Below are positions 15,812 to 25,583 of a stretch of DNA of 64,000 bases, piece after piece; position 1 is the stretch's first letter; the number at the start of each line of letters is the position of its first letter. Under the pieces are notes generated by a model that was not told the origin of the DNA, made no database searches, and saw nothing but the letters and a program-made list of their open reading frames with translations. The translations under genes were made by a program, and so were the position numbers. Source of the stretch: Mesorhizobium sophorae. GTDB taxonomy: Bacteria; Pseudomonadota; Alphaproteobacteria; Rhizobiales; Rhizobiaceae. The stretch covers positions 1 to 64,000 of the forward strand of contig NZ_NNRI01000021.1 of NCBI RefSeq assembly GCF_002270415.1, in the 5' to 3' direction.

Positions 15812-16875
15812 ACGTGCGGCCACCGCCACCCAAGCGCGTGCTGGGGGGCGTTTTCATCCCGACCGTGACGCTTGCCCATGGCGGCGGCGGCAAAGCGATG
15901 AAGGATCTGATCGACGACGTGTTCATCAGCGCCTTTGCCGGCGCGGCACCTGAGGTTCTGGAGGACCAGGCCCGTTTCGATCTGACAATGCTGGCGACTC
16001 ATGGCGACCGCCTCGCCTTCACGACAGACTCTTTCGTGGTGGATCCGCTGTTCTTTCCGGGCGGCGACATCGGCAAGCTTGCCGTCTACGGCACCGTCAA
16101 CGACCTCGCCGTCGGCGGCGCAAAGCCGCTCTATTTGTCCTGCGCCGTCGTCATCGAAGAAGGCATGCAGGTCGAGACGCTGCGCCGCATAGCGCTGTCG
16201 ATGGCCGAGGCCGTGCGCGAGGCCGGCGTCAGCATCGTTACCGGCGACACCAAGGTCGTGCAGCGCGGCGCATGCGACAAGATCTTCATCACCACCACCG
16301 GCATCGGTGTGATCAGGCCAGGCCTCGAACTCGGCATTGATCACGTGAAGCCGGGCGATGCCATCCTGGTCAATGGGCTGCTCGGCGACCACGGCGCGGC
16401 GATCCTGTGCGCACGCGGCGACATGGAGCTGGAAACCTCGATCGAAAGCGATTGCGCGGCCTTGCACGGGTTGATCGAGGTGCTGCTGGCAGCCGCACCC
16501 GGCACGCGTTGCATCCGCGATGCGACGCGCGGCGGTGTCGCCACGGTCCTCAACGAGATCGCCGACGCCTCCGGTGTGTCGATCGAGATCGACGAAGCTT
16601 TGACGCCGCTACGCGAGGAAGTGCGCGGCTTCTGCGAGATCCTCGGTCTCGACCCGCTCTATCTCGCCAACGAAGGCAAGATCGTCGTCGTCGTGCCACC
16701 TGAGGAAAGTGCGGCGGCACTTGCCGCTCTCTCCGGCCATGCGCTGGGCCAGGGGTCATCGATCATCGGCCATGCCGTGCGCGGCGAGGCAGGGCGCGTC
16801 ACCATGCAGACGGTATTCGGCGGCCGGCGCATCGTCGACATGCTGGTCGGCGAACAATTGCCGCGGATTTGCTGA
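15808..16875 (+). CDS. hypE: Carbamoyl dehydratase HypE
   Basis: HypE dehydrates the carbamoyl group on its C-terminal Cys to a thiocyanate that becomes the iron-bound cyanide. The 355-aa protein has the AIR-synthase-like fold motifs LAHGGGGKAMKDLI, FTTDSFVVDPLFFPGG and VTGDTKVV, and it ends exactly PRIC, the reactive terminal Cys. The start at 15808 makes an ATGA overlap with hypD; its stop overlaps the hypA ATG (TGATG). Confidence 0.96.
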   Translation: MNVRPPPPKRVLGGVFIPTVTLAHGGGGKAMKDLIDDVFISAFAGAAPEVLEDQARFDLTMLATHGDRLAFTTDSFVVDPLFFPGGDIGKLAVYGTVNDLAVGGAKPLYLSCAVVIEEGMQVETLRRIALSMAEAVREAGVSIVTGDTKVVQRGACDKIFITTTGIGVIRPGLELGIDHVKPGDAILVNGLLGDHGAAILCARGDMELETSIESDCAALHGLIEVLLAAAPGTRCIRDATRGGVATVLNEIADASGVSIEIDEALTPLREEVRGFCEILGLDPLYLANEGKIVVVVPPEESAAALAALSGHALGQGSSIIGHAVRGEAGRVTMQTVFGGRRIVDMLVGEQLPRIC

Positions 16876-17213
16876 TGCACGAGCTCGGCATCACCCGCAA
16901 CATCGTCTCAATCGTCGAGGAAGCGGCGAAGGGCCGCCGTGTCAAACGGGTGACGCTCGACGTCGGGCAATTCTCCGGCGTGATGCCCGACGCTATCCTG
17001 TTCTGTTTCGACATCGTCGCCAAGGGCACGCTGCTCGATGGCGCGCTTCTCGACATCCAGAAGATAGCGGGGCGGGCGCGTTGCCGGAGTTGCGGCGGGG
17101 CCTTCGACACCACCACGCTCTACCAGGCCTGCGCCTGCGGCTCCCGCGCCATCGACCGGCTGGCGGGTGAAGAGCTGAAAATCCGGGAAATGGAAATCGA
17201 GGAGGCTCCCTGA
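16875..17213 (+). CDS. hypA: Nickel metallochaperone HypA
   Basis: HypA passes nickel to HupL with HypB. The 112-aa protein starts MHELGIT; His2 is the nickel ligand, and this fixes the start at 16875 although two codons more are open upstream. A zinc site of four Cys is present as CRSCGG and CACG. It is linked to hypE and hypB by TGATG overlaps at both ends, an unusually tight arrangement. The order hypF-C-(SIS)-D-E-A-B matches group 2a loci rather than the classical hypABFCDE order of rhizobial Hup clusters. Confidence 0.95.
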   Translation: MHELGITRNIVSIVEEAAKGRRVKRVTLDVGQFSGVMPDAILFCFDIVAKGTLLDGALLDIQKIAGRARCRSCGGAFDTTTLYQACACGSRAIDRLAGEELKIREMEIEEAP

Positions 17214-18340
17214 TGTGCGGAACCTGTGGTTGCGGCTCGAAGGACGAAACGCGAATCCTCGACCTCCAGACCGGCAAGGAAACGGCGCTGGGCAACGCGC
17301 ATGATCATGCCCGTCCGCATGACGACGGCATGCAGCATCGGCACGACCACGGTCATGAGCACAGCCACACTCACCCGCACGACCACGACGACGGTCACAT
17401 CCATGATCACGAACATCCGCACTGCCACTCTCATGCGCATAGCCACGGCCATGAGCAAGGCCACGACCACCGGTCGGACCACGTGCATGAGCATCACCAT
17501 CATCACGATAATGCGCATGGCGATGCGGAATTGCATGAAGCCGGTCACGATCATTCCCACGGTCATCACGACCACGCCGATGGCCATCACGATCACTCGC
17601 ATGATCATGGCCATGACCATGACCGTGACCGTGACCATGACCATGACCATGGTCACAGCCACAACCAAGGCCACAATCTGGTGGTCGAGCTTGAGGCGCA
17701 GATACTTGCCAAGAACGATATGCTCGCCGCGAAGAATCGGGGTTGGTTCGCCGGCCGCGAAATCCTGGCGCTGAATCTGGTCTCCTCGCCCGGCTCCGGC
17801 AAGACGACGCTACTCGAGCGCACCATCCGCGACCTTAAGGACAGGATGCCGATCTCGGTCATCGAAGGCGACCAGGCGACTGCCAATGACGGCGAGCGCA
17901 TCCGCGCCGCCGGTGCCGCCGCTGTCCAGGTCAACACCGGCGCCGGCTGCCATCTCGAAGCCGATATGATTGCCAAGGGCCTTGCCGAGTTGAAGCCGGC
18001 AGTCGGCTCTGTGGTCATGGTCGAGAATGTCGGCAACCTCGTCTGTCCGGCAATGTTCGATCTCGGCGAGCGCGCCAAGGTCGTCATCCTGTCGGTGACC
18101 GAAGGCGACGACAAGCCGCTGAAATACCCGCATATGTTTCGAGCGGCGGAGATCATGGTCATCAACAAGACGGACCTGTTGCCGCATGTCGATTTTAATG
18201 TCGAGGAGGCCATCGCCAATGCGCAAACGGTCAATCCGCAGATCAGGGCGATCCAGGTCTCGGCGAAAACCGGCGACGGGCTCGCCAGCTGGTACGACTG
18301 GCTGCAGGGTGAGGCGGCTCAAGCGCGGCTTGCAGGTTAA
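17213..18340 (+). CDS. hypB: Nickel-storing GTPase HypB with very long His-rich domain
   Basis: This GTPase drives nickel insertion. At 375 aa, it begins with the high-affinity nickel motif MCGTCGCG. Residues ~27-160 are dominated by HD/HG/HE dipeptides with 52 His by my count. This is a nickel-storage region longer than in most rhizobial HypB proteins. The G domain follows: P-loop SSPGSGKTT, VIEGDQATAND, NVGNLVCPA and NKTDLLPH. The Met/Val-rich open frame on the opposite strand (17120-17674) is only the antisense of the His codons. It starts in a TGATG overlap with hypA. Confidence 0.96.
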   Translation: MCGTCGCGSKDETRILDLQTGKETALGNAHDHARPHDDGMQHRHDHGHEHSHTHPHDHDDGHIHDHEHPHCHSHAHSHGHEQGHDHRSDHVHEHHHHHDNAHGDAELHEAGHDHSHGHHDHADGHHDHSHDHGHDHDRDRDHDHDHGHSHNQGHNLVVELEAQILAKNDMLAAKNRGWFAGREILALNLVSSPGSGKTTLLERTIRDLKDRMPISVIEGDQATANDGERIRAAGAAAVQVNTGAGCHLEADMIAKGLAELKPAVGSVVMVENVGNLVCPAMFDLGERAKVVILSVTEGDDKPLKYPHMFRAAEIMVINKTDLLPHVDFNVEEAIANAQTVNPQIRAIQVSAKTGDGLASWYDWLQGEAAQARLAG

Positions 18341-18403
18341 GCGATATCACAATGCCTCGACACGAGGCTTGCCATCACATCATCGGATCGAGAGGACGAA
18401 GTC

Positions 18404-19522
18404 ATGAAGGACACGATCGTATCCGCTTTGCCGCCGACACAACATGCGCCGGCGGGTCATGGACTTCCCAATCCCTTCGACGATCGGCCAACTCGGGTGA
18501 GAACCAGGGCGGCGATGACCTACGTCCTGCTCATCGCCGCCAACATCACGGCATGGGTATGGGCGTGGATCGCCTTTGCCGATCGGCCAGCGCTGCTCGG
18601 CACCGCACTGCTCGCCTATATGTTCGGCCTGCGCCATGCCTTCGACGCCGACCATATCGCGGCGATTGACAATGTCGTGCGCAAGCTGACGCAGGAAGGC
18701 AAGGCGCCCTACTCGGTCGGCCTCTTCTTCTCGCTCGGGCACTCGAGCATTGTCATCGTGGCCTCCATCGCCATCGCCGCAGCAGCGACAATGATGCAGT
18801 CCAGGCTGGACGAATTTCATAGCATAGGCGGCGTCATCGGCACCGGCGTGTCAGCGCTGTTCCTGCTGGTGATCGGCATTGCTAACCTGTTTATCCTGAG
18901 AGGCATCTGGGCGGCGTTCTCTCGCGCGCGGCGCGGCGAAAAGGTCGTCGACGAAGACCTCGATGCGTTGCTTGCCGGTCGCGGCTTCATCGCCCGCATC
19001 TTCGGCCCGCTGTTCGGCATCGTCTCGCGCTCATGGCACATGTATCCGATCGGCTTCCTGTTCGGCCTCGGCTTCGACACCGCCACTGAAATCGGCCTGC
19101 TCGGCATTTCGGCAACCCAGGAGGCGCAAGGAATGTCGTTCTGGTCGATCCTTGTCTTTCCAGCACTCTTCACCGCTGGGATGTCGCTGATGGACACGAC
19201 CGACAGCGTCCTGGTGACCGGCGCCTATGGCTGGGCTTTCGTGAATCCGATCCGCAAGCTGTGGTACAATCTTACCATCACGGCGGCGTCCGTGGCCGTG
19301 GCGATCTTCATCGGCGGCATCGAGGCGCTTGGCCTGATTGCCGACAAGCTCGGCCTCGAAGGTGGGATCTGGGGCTTCGTCGGCGCGATGAACGACAACC
19401 TCGCCAATTTCGGTTTCGCGGTTGTCGGCATCTTCCTCGCCAGTTGGCTGATATCCACTGCGGTATACAAGGCGAAGGGCTATGACAGCTTGTCGGTTCG
19501 GCAAGCCCGATTGGATCGATGA
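18404..19522 (+). CDS. hoxN: High-affinity nickel permease (NiCoT, HoxN/NixA family)
   Basis: An inner-membrane nickel importer of 372 aa with about eight hydrophobic segments. The family signature RHAFDADHIAAIDN (HX4DH) lies in the second segment, LFFSLGHSSIV in the third, and FLFGLGFDTATEIGLL in the middle. It follows hypB by 63 bp and closes the hydrogenase locus, so nickel supply is encoded with the enzyme. A nickel rather than cobalt preference is inferred from this context. A member named nixA would be equivalent. Confidence 0.92.
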   Translation: MKDTIVSALPPTQHAPAGHGLPNPFDDRPTRVRTRAAMTYVLLIAANITAWVWAWIAFADRPALLGTALLAYMFGLRHAFDADHIAAIDNVVRKLTQEGKAPYSVGLFFSLGHSSIVIVASIAIAAAATMMQSRLDEFHSIGGVIGTGVSALFLLVIGIANLFILRGIWAAFSRARRGEKVVDEDLDALLAGRGFIARIFGPLFGIVSRSWHMYPIGFLFGLGFDTATEIGLLGISATQEAQGMSFWSILVFPALFTAGMSLMDTTDSVLVTGAYGWAFVNPIRKLWYNLTITAASVAVAIFIGGIEALGLIADKLGLEGGIWGFVGAMNDNLANFGFAVVGIFLASWLISTAVYKAKGYDSLSVRQARLDR

Positions 19523-20196
19523 CTTGCAACAAGTTGATCCATGATGTGAGGTTCGTCGGCATATAGGCAGGCATTGCGCCGGCGGATGGCCGGGGAAGGC
19601 CCTGGAGCCACAGGAAGACCTCCATGGTCTTCCATGCGTCTTGCCCGCCCGAGCCAAGCCGATTTGGGGTCAGCACGGCGTTGAGGCCAGAGCGCCCGCC
19701 GATCTTCTGACGAGAGCGCGACTGCCTGCGTCCTCGTCGCGCACATCCGAACCCACGCGACGCCTCGCAAGGCCTCGTCGTATCATCAGGATCCAAGTAT
19801 CCAGGATCATGAAGGACAATTAGCCCAAAGCCTAAAAGCTAATTTGACTAACTCTAGACGAACTGTTGAAGACATTTTCCAGTACTTTCTCATTGCGCAC
19901 GCGCTGATAACCTTCTCGATCCTTCGCAAACGCGCGTGCTGGCCGCGCGGTCACGCTAATATAATCTGTCGGTCGTGACAATCGCGGGCATCAAGGAGCG
20001 AGCGGTTTCGGTCGGCGTTGGGCGCAGTAATAAGCAGCCACAACATTATTTCGAAATACTTCGCCTTTGAAATCGGATTTTGTTCACCTGGCGCTTTAAT
20101 CCGGGCGGAGGGCGATGAAATGCATCGCTTCGAGAAACGAAACACAGTAAAACAGACCACAGCCTAGTCGAAGCTTTTAATCTTGTCAGGCACGAG
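19523..20196. other. 674 bp without a recognisable gene
   Basis: From 19523 to about 19820 the sequence is GC-rich with open frames on both strands that resemble no family I know (perhaps old transposase debris). From 19830 to 20160 it is more AT-rich and has no coherent frame. I see no nod box, tts box or sigma-54 site. It marks the end of the hydrogenase locus and the start of a stretch of decayed genes. Confidence 0.5.
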
Positions 20197-20198
20197 CA

Positions 20199-20832
20199 CA
20201 AGTGGATTGCTTAATGGCGCGCACGCAGACAAGGAGAGCATGGGTTATCGCCAACCGGCTGACGTACATCGGAGAACTGGGCTGGGAGCTCCATATTCCC
20301 ACTGAGATGGCTCAGCACGTTTTTGATGTCTTGTGGGAAGCCGGTGGCGAGCACGGGTTACGTCCGGCAGGCTATCACGCCCTGGAGCACCTCCGCTCCG
20401 AGCGAGCATACCGTGAGTACGAGCTTGACCTAACCCCGGTCGACACACTGCTCGAGGCCGGACTTGGGTTTACGATCGACTGGTCAAAGGCCTGTGGTTT
20501 CCAAGGCAAGGCCGCCACAGAGGCCCAGAAGGCGGCAGGCACGCCGCGCAAGCCGCTTCTGTCGTTTAAGCTGCGGGATCCAAAGCCCCCTACTCTTTCG
20601 CGAGGAGCTAATCCGCTACGATGGTGGCATTGTCGGCTACATCTCCTCTGGGGTCCGGAACTTTACCCTGGGGTCATCGATAGGACTCGGCTACGTCAAC
20701 CACGCTGGTGGAGTCAGTCGCGGGTGGATCGACTCGGGAAGCTGGCAGATCGAAATAGACGGCGAGCTGTTCGACGCCGACGCATCCCTGCAGGCTTTCT
20801 TCGATCCCAAAGGCCTCAGGACGAAGATCTAG
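20199..20832 (+). pseudogene. C-terminal fragment of an aminomethyltransferase-domain dehydrogenase (sarcosine/dimethylglycine type)
   Basis: Two frames together give the C-terminal part of a GcvT-like domain: VIANRLTYIGELGWELHIP...HALEHLRSERAYREYELDLTPVDT (frame of 20202) and, after a shift near 20580, LFREELIRYDGGIVGYISSG...IGLGYVNHAGG...FFDPKGLR to the stop at 20832. These are typical of FAD-dependent sarcosine or dimethylglycine dehydrogenases, where this domain binds folate. The N-terminal ~600 residues are missing, so the gene is dead. Confidence 0.8.
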
Positions 20833-20896
20833 CCCCGCAGGCTGCAAGGTCCGAACGTACTCGGCCCTGTCCAGCTGTATCGCCGTCAGTGCTGCA

Positions 20897-22069
20897 GTGA
20901 TGGCGTCGATTTGCGCCATCCATCCAGCTTGGTCGCAATCATCGGATGTCTCATCATCGGGCACGGCGTTTTTCGTCAGCGCCGACGGATGGCTGGTCAC
21001 TAACGCGCACGTCGTCGACGGTTGCAAGAGCGTAACGGTGGTCGGCCGAGGTGAGGTCACCGACCTTAAGGTCGACGTTCAAAAGGACTTGGCTGTTGAC
21101 AAGAGTGCTGGCGCCGTACCGGCTGTCCTCAAGTTGACGAATTCTGAGCCGCGGCTGGGAGAAGACGTCGCGGCGTTCGGCTACCCGCTAACGACCGCCC
21201 TGTCGAGTTCAGTGAAGATCACGACCGGCAACGTGAACTCGCTACTCGGAATCGGTGACGACTCCCGCTACCTGCAGATTTCTACGCCAATTCAACCAGG
21301 CAATTCCGGCGGTCCCCTCGTAGATCGAAGCGGTGCGGTCCTCGGTATCACGACGGCGGTCCTAAACGACCGCGCGACCGGCACAGATAATGTGCCCCAG
21401 AACGTCAACTTCGCCGTCAGGGGAAGTGCGGTTCGATCGTTCCTTCAGAGCCGAGGCGTGGCATTCGATGCCGTCGATGCCATCGGGCCGCACCTGGAGA
21501 CTGCGGATCTCGCAGAGAAAGTCGCACCAGCTGTGGTGCTGGTCCTCTGCCATAGTCGTGAGAGTGCTGCTGTCACCGACGCGGCGCCCGCTACGAGCAG
21601 CCCCGCCCCCGAGCCCTACGTGGCGTCGCGACCCTTCCGCAGCGTTGACGATTACGACGTGATTGGTTTTGACTACGCGACGCTGCGAAACGTTTCCGAG
21701 GCTCAATGCCACGCAGCCTGCAATGCTGATCGTTCTTGCCGAGCTTCGACCTACAACAAGCTGGCTCGATTTTGCTTTCTGAAGAGCGACGCCAAGTTGC
21801 TCGTGAAGAACCCGGATGCGTCGGCCAGCGTGGCCGAAGAACTGAGTTCTAGCGTGCTGGTGTCCACGTTCGCCGTCGCTTCTGGTCGTGACATGGTGGG
21901 CGGCGACTACGCGCGCATAAAGACAGATTTCGTGGGATGCTACATTGTGTGTGAGGCCAATCTGCAATGCCGCGCCTTTGCGTTCGTGAAGAAGAAGCCT
22001 ACGTGCTGGCTGAAGGATCGGTTGGGGTCGCTTTCGGCAGAGCTGGGCGTCGATCTCGGCGTCAGGTGA
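20897..22069 (+). CDS. Trypsin-like serine protease (HtrA-type core) with C-terminal PAN/Apple-like Cys repeats
   Basis: The product is 390 aa from GTG 20897 or ATG 20900. A weak signal-like N-terminus (MASICAIHPAWSQ) precedes an S1 protease domain. His38 lies in TNAHVV, Asp65 (or Asp69) in KDLAVDK and Ser138 in QPGNSGGPL, a complete triad. There is no PDZ domain. After residue ~245 come two Cys-rich units (CHAACNADRSC...CFLK and CYIVCEANLQC...CWLKD) of the PAN/Apple kind, which bind protein or sugar. Export to the periplasm or outside is likely. It stands alone among pseudogenes and looks intact. Its substrate is unknown. Confidence 0.8.
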   Translation: MMASICAIHPAWSQSSDVSSSGTAFFVSADGWLVTNAHVVDGCKSVTVVGRGEVTDLKVDVQKDLAVDKSAGAVPAVLKLTNSEPRLGEDVAAFGYPLTTALSSSVKITTGNVNSLLGIGDDSRYLQISTPIQPGNSGGPLVDRSGAVLGITTAVLNDRATGTDNVPQNVNFAVRGSAVRSFLQSRGVAFDAVDAIGPHLETADLAEKVAPAVVLVLCHSRESAAVTDAAPATSSPAPEPYVASRPFRSVDDYDVIGFDYATLRNVSEAQCHAACNADRSCRASTYNKLARFCFLKSDAKLLVKNPDASASVAEELSSSVLVSTFAVASGRDMVGGDYARIKTDFVGCYIVCEANLQCRAFAFVKKKPTCWLKDRLGSLSAELGVDLGVR

Positions 22070-22165
22070 ACCCGCCTCGCTCGCGGCGCGCGCCTTCCGC
22101 CTCGTCAAAGACCCGGAGCTAGACGATGATTCGTGCCTTCCTTGTCGTGACGATCGCGACCCTCT

Positions 22166-22846
22166 TCGAAAAAGCCGCTCGCTATCGTCCTCGCAGGCCA
22201 CAACGGTTCAGGAAAGTCCACGATGTGGCGGAAAGTCCTGTCGGATCGTCTGCAAATTCCACTCATCAATGCTGACCGGATGATGCTGTCGATTCTGCCT
22301 GAAACGGGCAGCGATGGGGCTCTTGTTCCCGGGCACAATCTCTCAGGGATACCGATAGAAGCTGGATGAAGGTGGCGCAGGATGGCGTTCAAGCTTTCGT
22401 CGGCCATGCGATGCAGTCCAAAGTTCCCTTCGCTATGGAGACGGTCTTTTCGTATTGGGAAGAGCTTCCGGATGGCATCGTTCATTCCAAGCTCGATCTC
22501 ATCCGTGACATGCAGGCAGCAGGCTATTTTGTTCTGCTGCTATTCGTCGGCCTCGCCAATGTCGAACTTTCAATCCTGCGCGTTCAGACTCGTGTCGCGG
22601 AACATGGGCATGACGTTGAGACGGAGCGGCTGCTGCGCCGGTTCCCGAAAACCCAAAGAGCCATCGGGGCAGCGTCAATGATTGCCGATGCATCGGTGTA
22701 CGTAGACAACAGTCGAGGAGGGGTTGGCCTTCACGGTCTGCCGTGTGCAAGTGGGCGAACAGTGCCTGTACGATCTGAGGCAGACGGGCCGCTCGGTACC
22801 ATCGGCGATCGCACAATGGATTGATATCGTCAGCCCGCAAGCATGA
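22166..22846 (+). pseudogene. Zeta-toxin-like P-loop kinase, multiply frameshifted
   Basis: The pieces in order are: IVLAGHNGSGKSTMWRKVL and INADRMMLSILPETG in frame 22166; then MKVAQDGVQAFVGHAM...FAMETVFSYWEE...GYFVLLLFVGLANVELSILRV in frame 22366; then, after a further shift near 22700, LAFTVCRVQ...IAQWIDIVSPQA to the stop at 22846. The Walker A and AME motifs are those of zeta-toxin-family UDP-N-acetylglucosamine kinases common in rhizobia. At least three frameshifts and no usable start codon make it non-functional. No antitoxin is seen. Confidence 0.8.
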
Positions 22847-23090
22847 AACGCAACAGCTTCTCCTTTGACAGCAGCCCGGCATCCTCGAGCGCCTCGAAAT
22901 CCGGCAGTCGCGCAGCGTCTCAAGCCCGAACTCCAGCAGGAATTCTTTGGTGGTGACGTAGGTGTAGGGCGCGCCGGGTGTTGGGCTGCGCGGACCGGAG
23001 GCGATCAGACCGGCACCGCGCAGATGGCCGATCAGGTCGACCGCTATTGCGGCGACGGGTATGGAGACAGAGTGGGCCAACTCTTTGCGA
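22830..23090 (-). pseudogene. scpB: C-terminal fragment of segregation protein ScpB
   Basis: The minus strand reads DLIGHLRGAGLIASGPRSPTPGAPYTYVTTKEFLLEFGLETLRD and, after loss of one base near 22910, LPDFEALEDAGLLSKEKLLRF to a stop at 22830. GPRSPTPGAPYTYVTT is a strong signature of the second winged helix of ScpB, a condensin-associated factor often carried in extra copies on rhizobial plasmids. The N-terminal half is gone. Its 3' end overlaps the end of the zeta-toxin remnant. Confidence 0.78.
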
Positions 23091-23169
23091 GGTCGATACC
23101 AACTGTGGCAAGCTCGGACATAGATGGCTCCTCTGCTAGGGACGATAACATCCCGACTATGGCGCAATA

Positions 23170-23319
23170 CGACGCCGGGAGAAACTCAAGGCGCTGCTGC
23201 GCAAGAAGGCGGCCAGAACCTTCAACGCCCTCTCAGACGCTCTCGGCGAAATCTGCCACCTTTTTGACCCGACACAGTGTCGAAACTTCTTCAAGGCTGC
23301 CGGATATGAGGCCGATTAA
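23170..23319 (+). pseudogene. IS630-family transposase, C-terminal remnant
   Basis: The + strand reads REKLKALLRKKAARTFNALSD and DPTQCRNFFKAAGYEAD followed by a stop at 23317, the standard C-terminus of IS630 transposases. It is different in sequence from the copy at 6415-7475, so it is another element. Nothing of the catalytic N-terminal part remains. Confidence 0.8.
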
Positions 23320-23449
23320 GCGCGACACGCGCTTTAATCGGCGTCCGCTGCCAGGGGCACGCAAGCTGCGGCGATATTTGGAGAAGTTCAGCTGCCGATC
23401 TCATCCCGAACTTCGCTGAACGCCACCGTTCTCGGGAGGTCGTTCAAGC

Positions 23450-23610
23450 CCTTCGTTGAGTCAACCATCAATCAGGCAATCGCCAAGCGGTTTGCCCAAG
23501 AAGCAACAAATACAATGGACGCCGCGTGGCGTCCAACTGCGAACGCGCATCCTCGACGGCACGCTCGACAGCGACTTCAAGCGCTGGCGAGAAACGGCTG
23601 AGACCAGAAA
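23450..23610 (+). pseudogene. Transposase C-terminal remnant (ISKra4-like)
   Basis: Two frames combine to FVESTINQAIAKRFA then KKQQIQWTPRGVQLRTRILDG and TLDSDFKRW. The VESTxNxxxxKR plus KKQQxxW pattern resembles the C-terminus of a large transposase family with ISKra4-like members. There is one frameshift, and no N-terminal part. The family name is tentative. Confidence 0.5.
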
Positions 23611-24531
23611 ATGCACCCAAGCTGGCCGCCTGACGACCCCCAGCTTTTTCATGCTCCCCTTCCTGATCAGCACTCGCCAATACGCGTCAGTCGCAACATC
23701 TCCTTCAAAAAAATTCATAGACTCTTAGCAATTCCAAACGGCTGGGCAGGGTAGACCTATCGCAACATCTTAGGTCAGCGGGTCAACGCCATTGTGCCAT
23801 GTAGTCTCCGGCCGCCGAACGCGGCAAGTCACTTTAAACAGGACGTCAAGAAGGATGCTCACCTCTGTAAAGGAGCGTATATATCATACTTAATATAATG
23901 ATACGGCTATCAAATAATTATCAAATGTACAAGCCGTGAATCCAAATAGAAAAGGTGTCTAACAAGTTGCCTTTCTTTTTATCATTCATGATTATTACCA
24001 ATGATGACACTGTCAATCGCCTAAGGACGGCGGCATTTATTATGCGACGCGCAAGCAGAGACGATAGATCCACTCACTCATCCAGGCACTCAGACGAGAC
24101 CGCTCTATTCGGAACTAAGTCTGTGACTTTCGCTGAGATTTCAGATGAGGACCACTGCCTCGTCAAGCGGAGGCGAATTGGCTGCTGCAATCGTTACTTG
24201 CGGCCGCGAGCGAGAATTGTCGGAACAAGGCCAAGCTCATGAATTGCCGTCTCGCCGTCCCGGTGACCACGCACGGCCCGGTTGATCGGAGGGGTGAGGA
24301 TTCGACCAAAGGCAACTGCGGCCAAACGAATCGGTTTGCAATTCCGGCTTCGCCGAAACGCGGATTGTGCTGTGCTGACCCCGGTTTCTCCCAAGAGCCT
24401 CAGTGGCACCGACATGCAGAGCCGATGCCCGCGAGGAAGCTCGCAGAACACTACCCTCCCAAGAGGAGAGACAAACGGCTGAGCCTGCTTGCGGCTGGAA
24501 GAAGGCAAAAGAGTACGTGGGATCGCAGCTA
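23611..24531. other. 920 bp without a recognisable gene, AT-rich centre
   Basis: The part from 23870 to 23960 is strikingly AT-rich for this window. It contains a dyad (TATCAT...ATGATA, about 23889-23914) followed by two TATCAAAT direct repeats, possibly an operator or a decayed origin-like patch. From 24130 to 24530 the sequence returns to average GC, with only unrecognised frames on the minus strand. The last part must contain the promoter of the LysR gene. Confidence 0.45.
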
Positions 24532-25512
24532 ATGAAACGTCGTAACGCCGCGCGGCAACGGCAGATGCCGAACCTTGCATCGATCGACCTGAACCTGCTG
24601 ATCGTGCTTGAGGCGCTGCTGGAGTACCGTAACGTAACTCGTGCGGCCCACCACGTTGGCCGAAGCCAACCGGCAACCAGCCGGGCGTTGGCAAGGCTGC
24701 GCGGCCTGTTCGATGACGATCTCCTGGTTCGCGCCTCAACCGGATTGACTCCGACGCCGCTCGGCGATCGCCTCGCCGAAATGCTGCCGGCAGCGTTAGA
24801 TTCGATCAGTGAGATCGTAACGAGCCGCTCCGCCTCCCCGGAAAGGCGGTGGAAGGCAACGATCATGTTACCCGACCATCAAGCGCTGCTCTTGCTGCCG
24901 CGGCTGTACGAGCGCGGCATTCATCTCGACATTGCCACCGATCGGCTCCTCAGCGATGCCGCGAGCCGGCTTGAGCAGGGTGAGATCGACCTGGCGATCG
25001 GGCAGATTGACGCCGCTCCCCCTGGCTACATGCGGCGCAGCCTGTACACCGACCGCTTTGCTTGCCTGGTACGCCACGAACACCCAGCCGTGACACGGGG
25101 ATGGACCAGGGAGAATCTCGCGTCGCTCCGCCACGCGGCCATCTCCTCGAACTTCAACGGCGGTTTCGGCCTGATCTATGATAGCCTGGCTAGGTTAAGC
25201 TTGCCGGACCAAGACCCAATGCTGGTTTCCGACGTGCTGACGGCTGCCCTAGTGATCTCGACAACCGACATGGTGCTAATCGTACCGCAGCTCGTTGCTG
25301 CGCGACTCGCCGCCATGCTGCCGCTGACGGTCGTCGACCCGCCTGTGCAACTGCCGACCTATGAGATTGGGTTGATTTGGCACGAGCGTTGCCATCACGA
25401 CCCGGGCAATAGTTGGCTGCGCCGCGAGATCGCCGCCGCGCTGAGCCCCCACAACAAAACCGTCGAAACAAACCGAGGCCCGACGGCCGAATGTTTCGTC
25501 ACATCGCAATAG
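24532..25512 (+). CDS. LysR-type transcriptional regulator
   Basis: A DNA-binding regulator of about 326 aa. The N-terminal winged helix-turn-helix (IDLNLLIVLEALLEYRNVTRAAHHVGRSQPATSRALARLR) is typical, followed by the periplasmic-binding-like effector domain. The layout LxxIDLNLL...FDDDLLVRASTGLTPTP is of the kind shared by NodD/SyrM-like proteins, but no nod box is visible nearby and I do not call it NodD. ATG 24532 and ATG 24565 are both possible starts; no strong ribosome-binding site decides. Its target could be the adjoining T6SS cluster or a lost neighbour. Confidence 0.85.
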   Translation: MKRRNAARQRQMPNLASIDLNLLIVLEALLEYRNVTRAAHHVGRSQPATSRALARLRGLFDDDLLVRASTGLTPTPLGDRLAEMLPAALDSISEIVTSRSASPERRWKATIMLPDHQALLLLPRLYERGIHLDIATDRLLSDAASRLEQGEIDLAIGQIDAAPPGYMRRSLYTDRFACLVRHEHPAVTRGWTRENLASLRHAAISSNFNGGFGLIYDSLARLSLPDQDPMLVSDVLTAALVISTTDMVLIVPQLVAARLAAMLPLTVVDPPVQLPTYEIGLIWHERCHHDPGNSWLRREIAAALSPHNKTVETNRGPTAECFVTSQ

Positions 25513-25583
25513 CGTTGAAGTCGGGCATGCCAGTCAGGGCCAGGATGGCGCGTTCGGTTGCAGATTGATAAAGCCGTCGTTCT

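Noticed and set aside
17120..17674. A Met/Val-rich minus-strand frame resembling a membrane protein
   Set aside because: It is the complement of the His/Asp codons of hypB (CAT/CAC give ATG/GTG), a composition artefact.
24532..25512. Calling the LysR-type gene nodD
   Set aside because: The N-terminal half is only generally similar and no nod box or nod gene is nearby.
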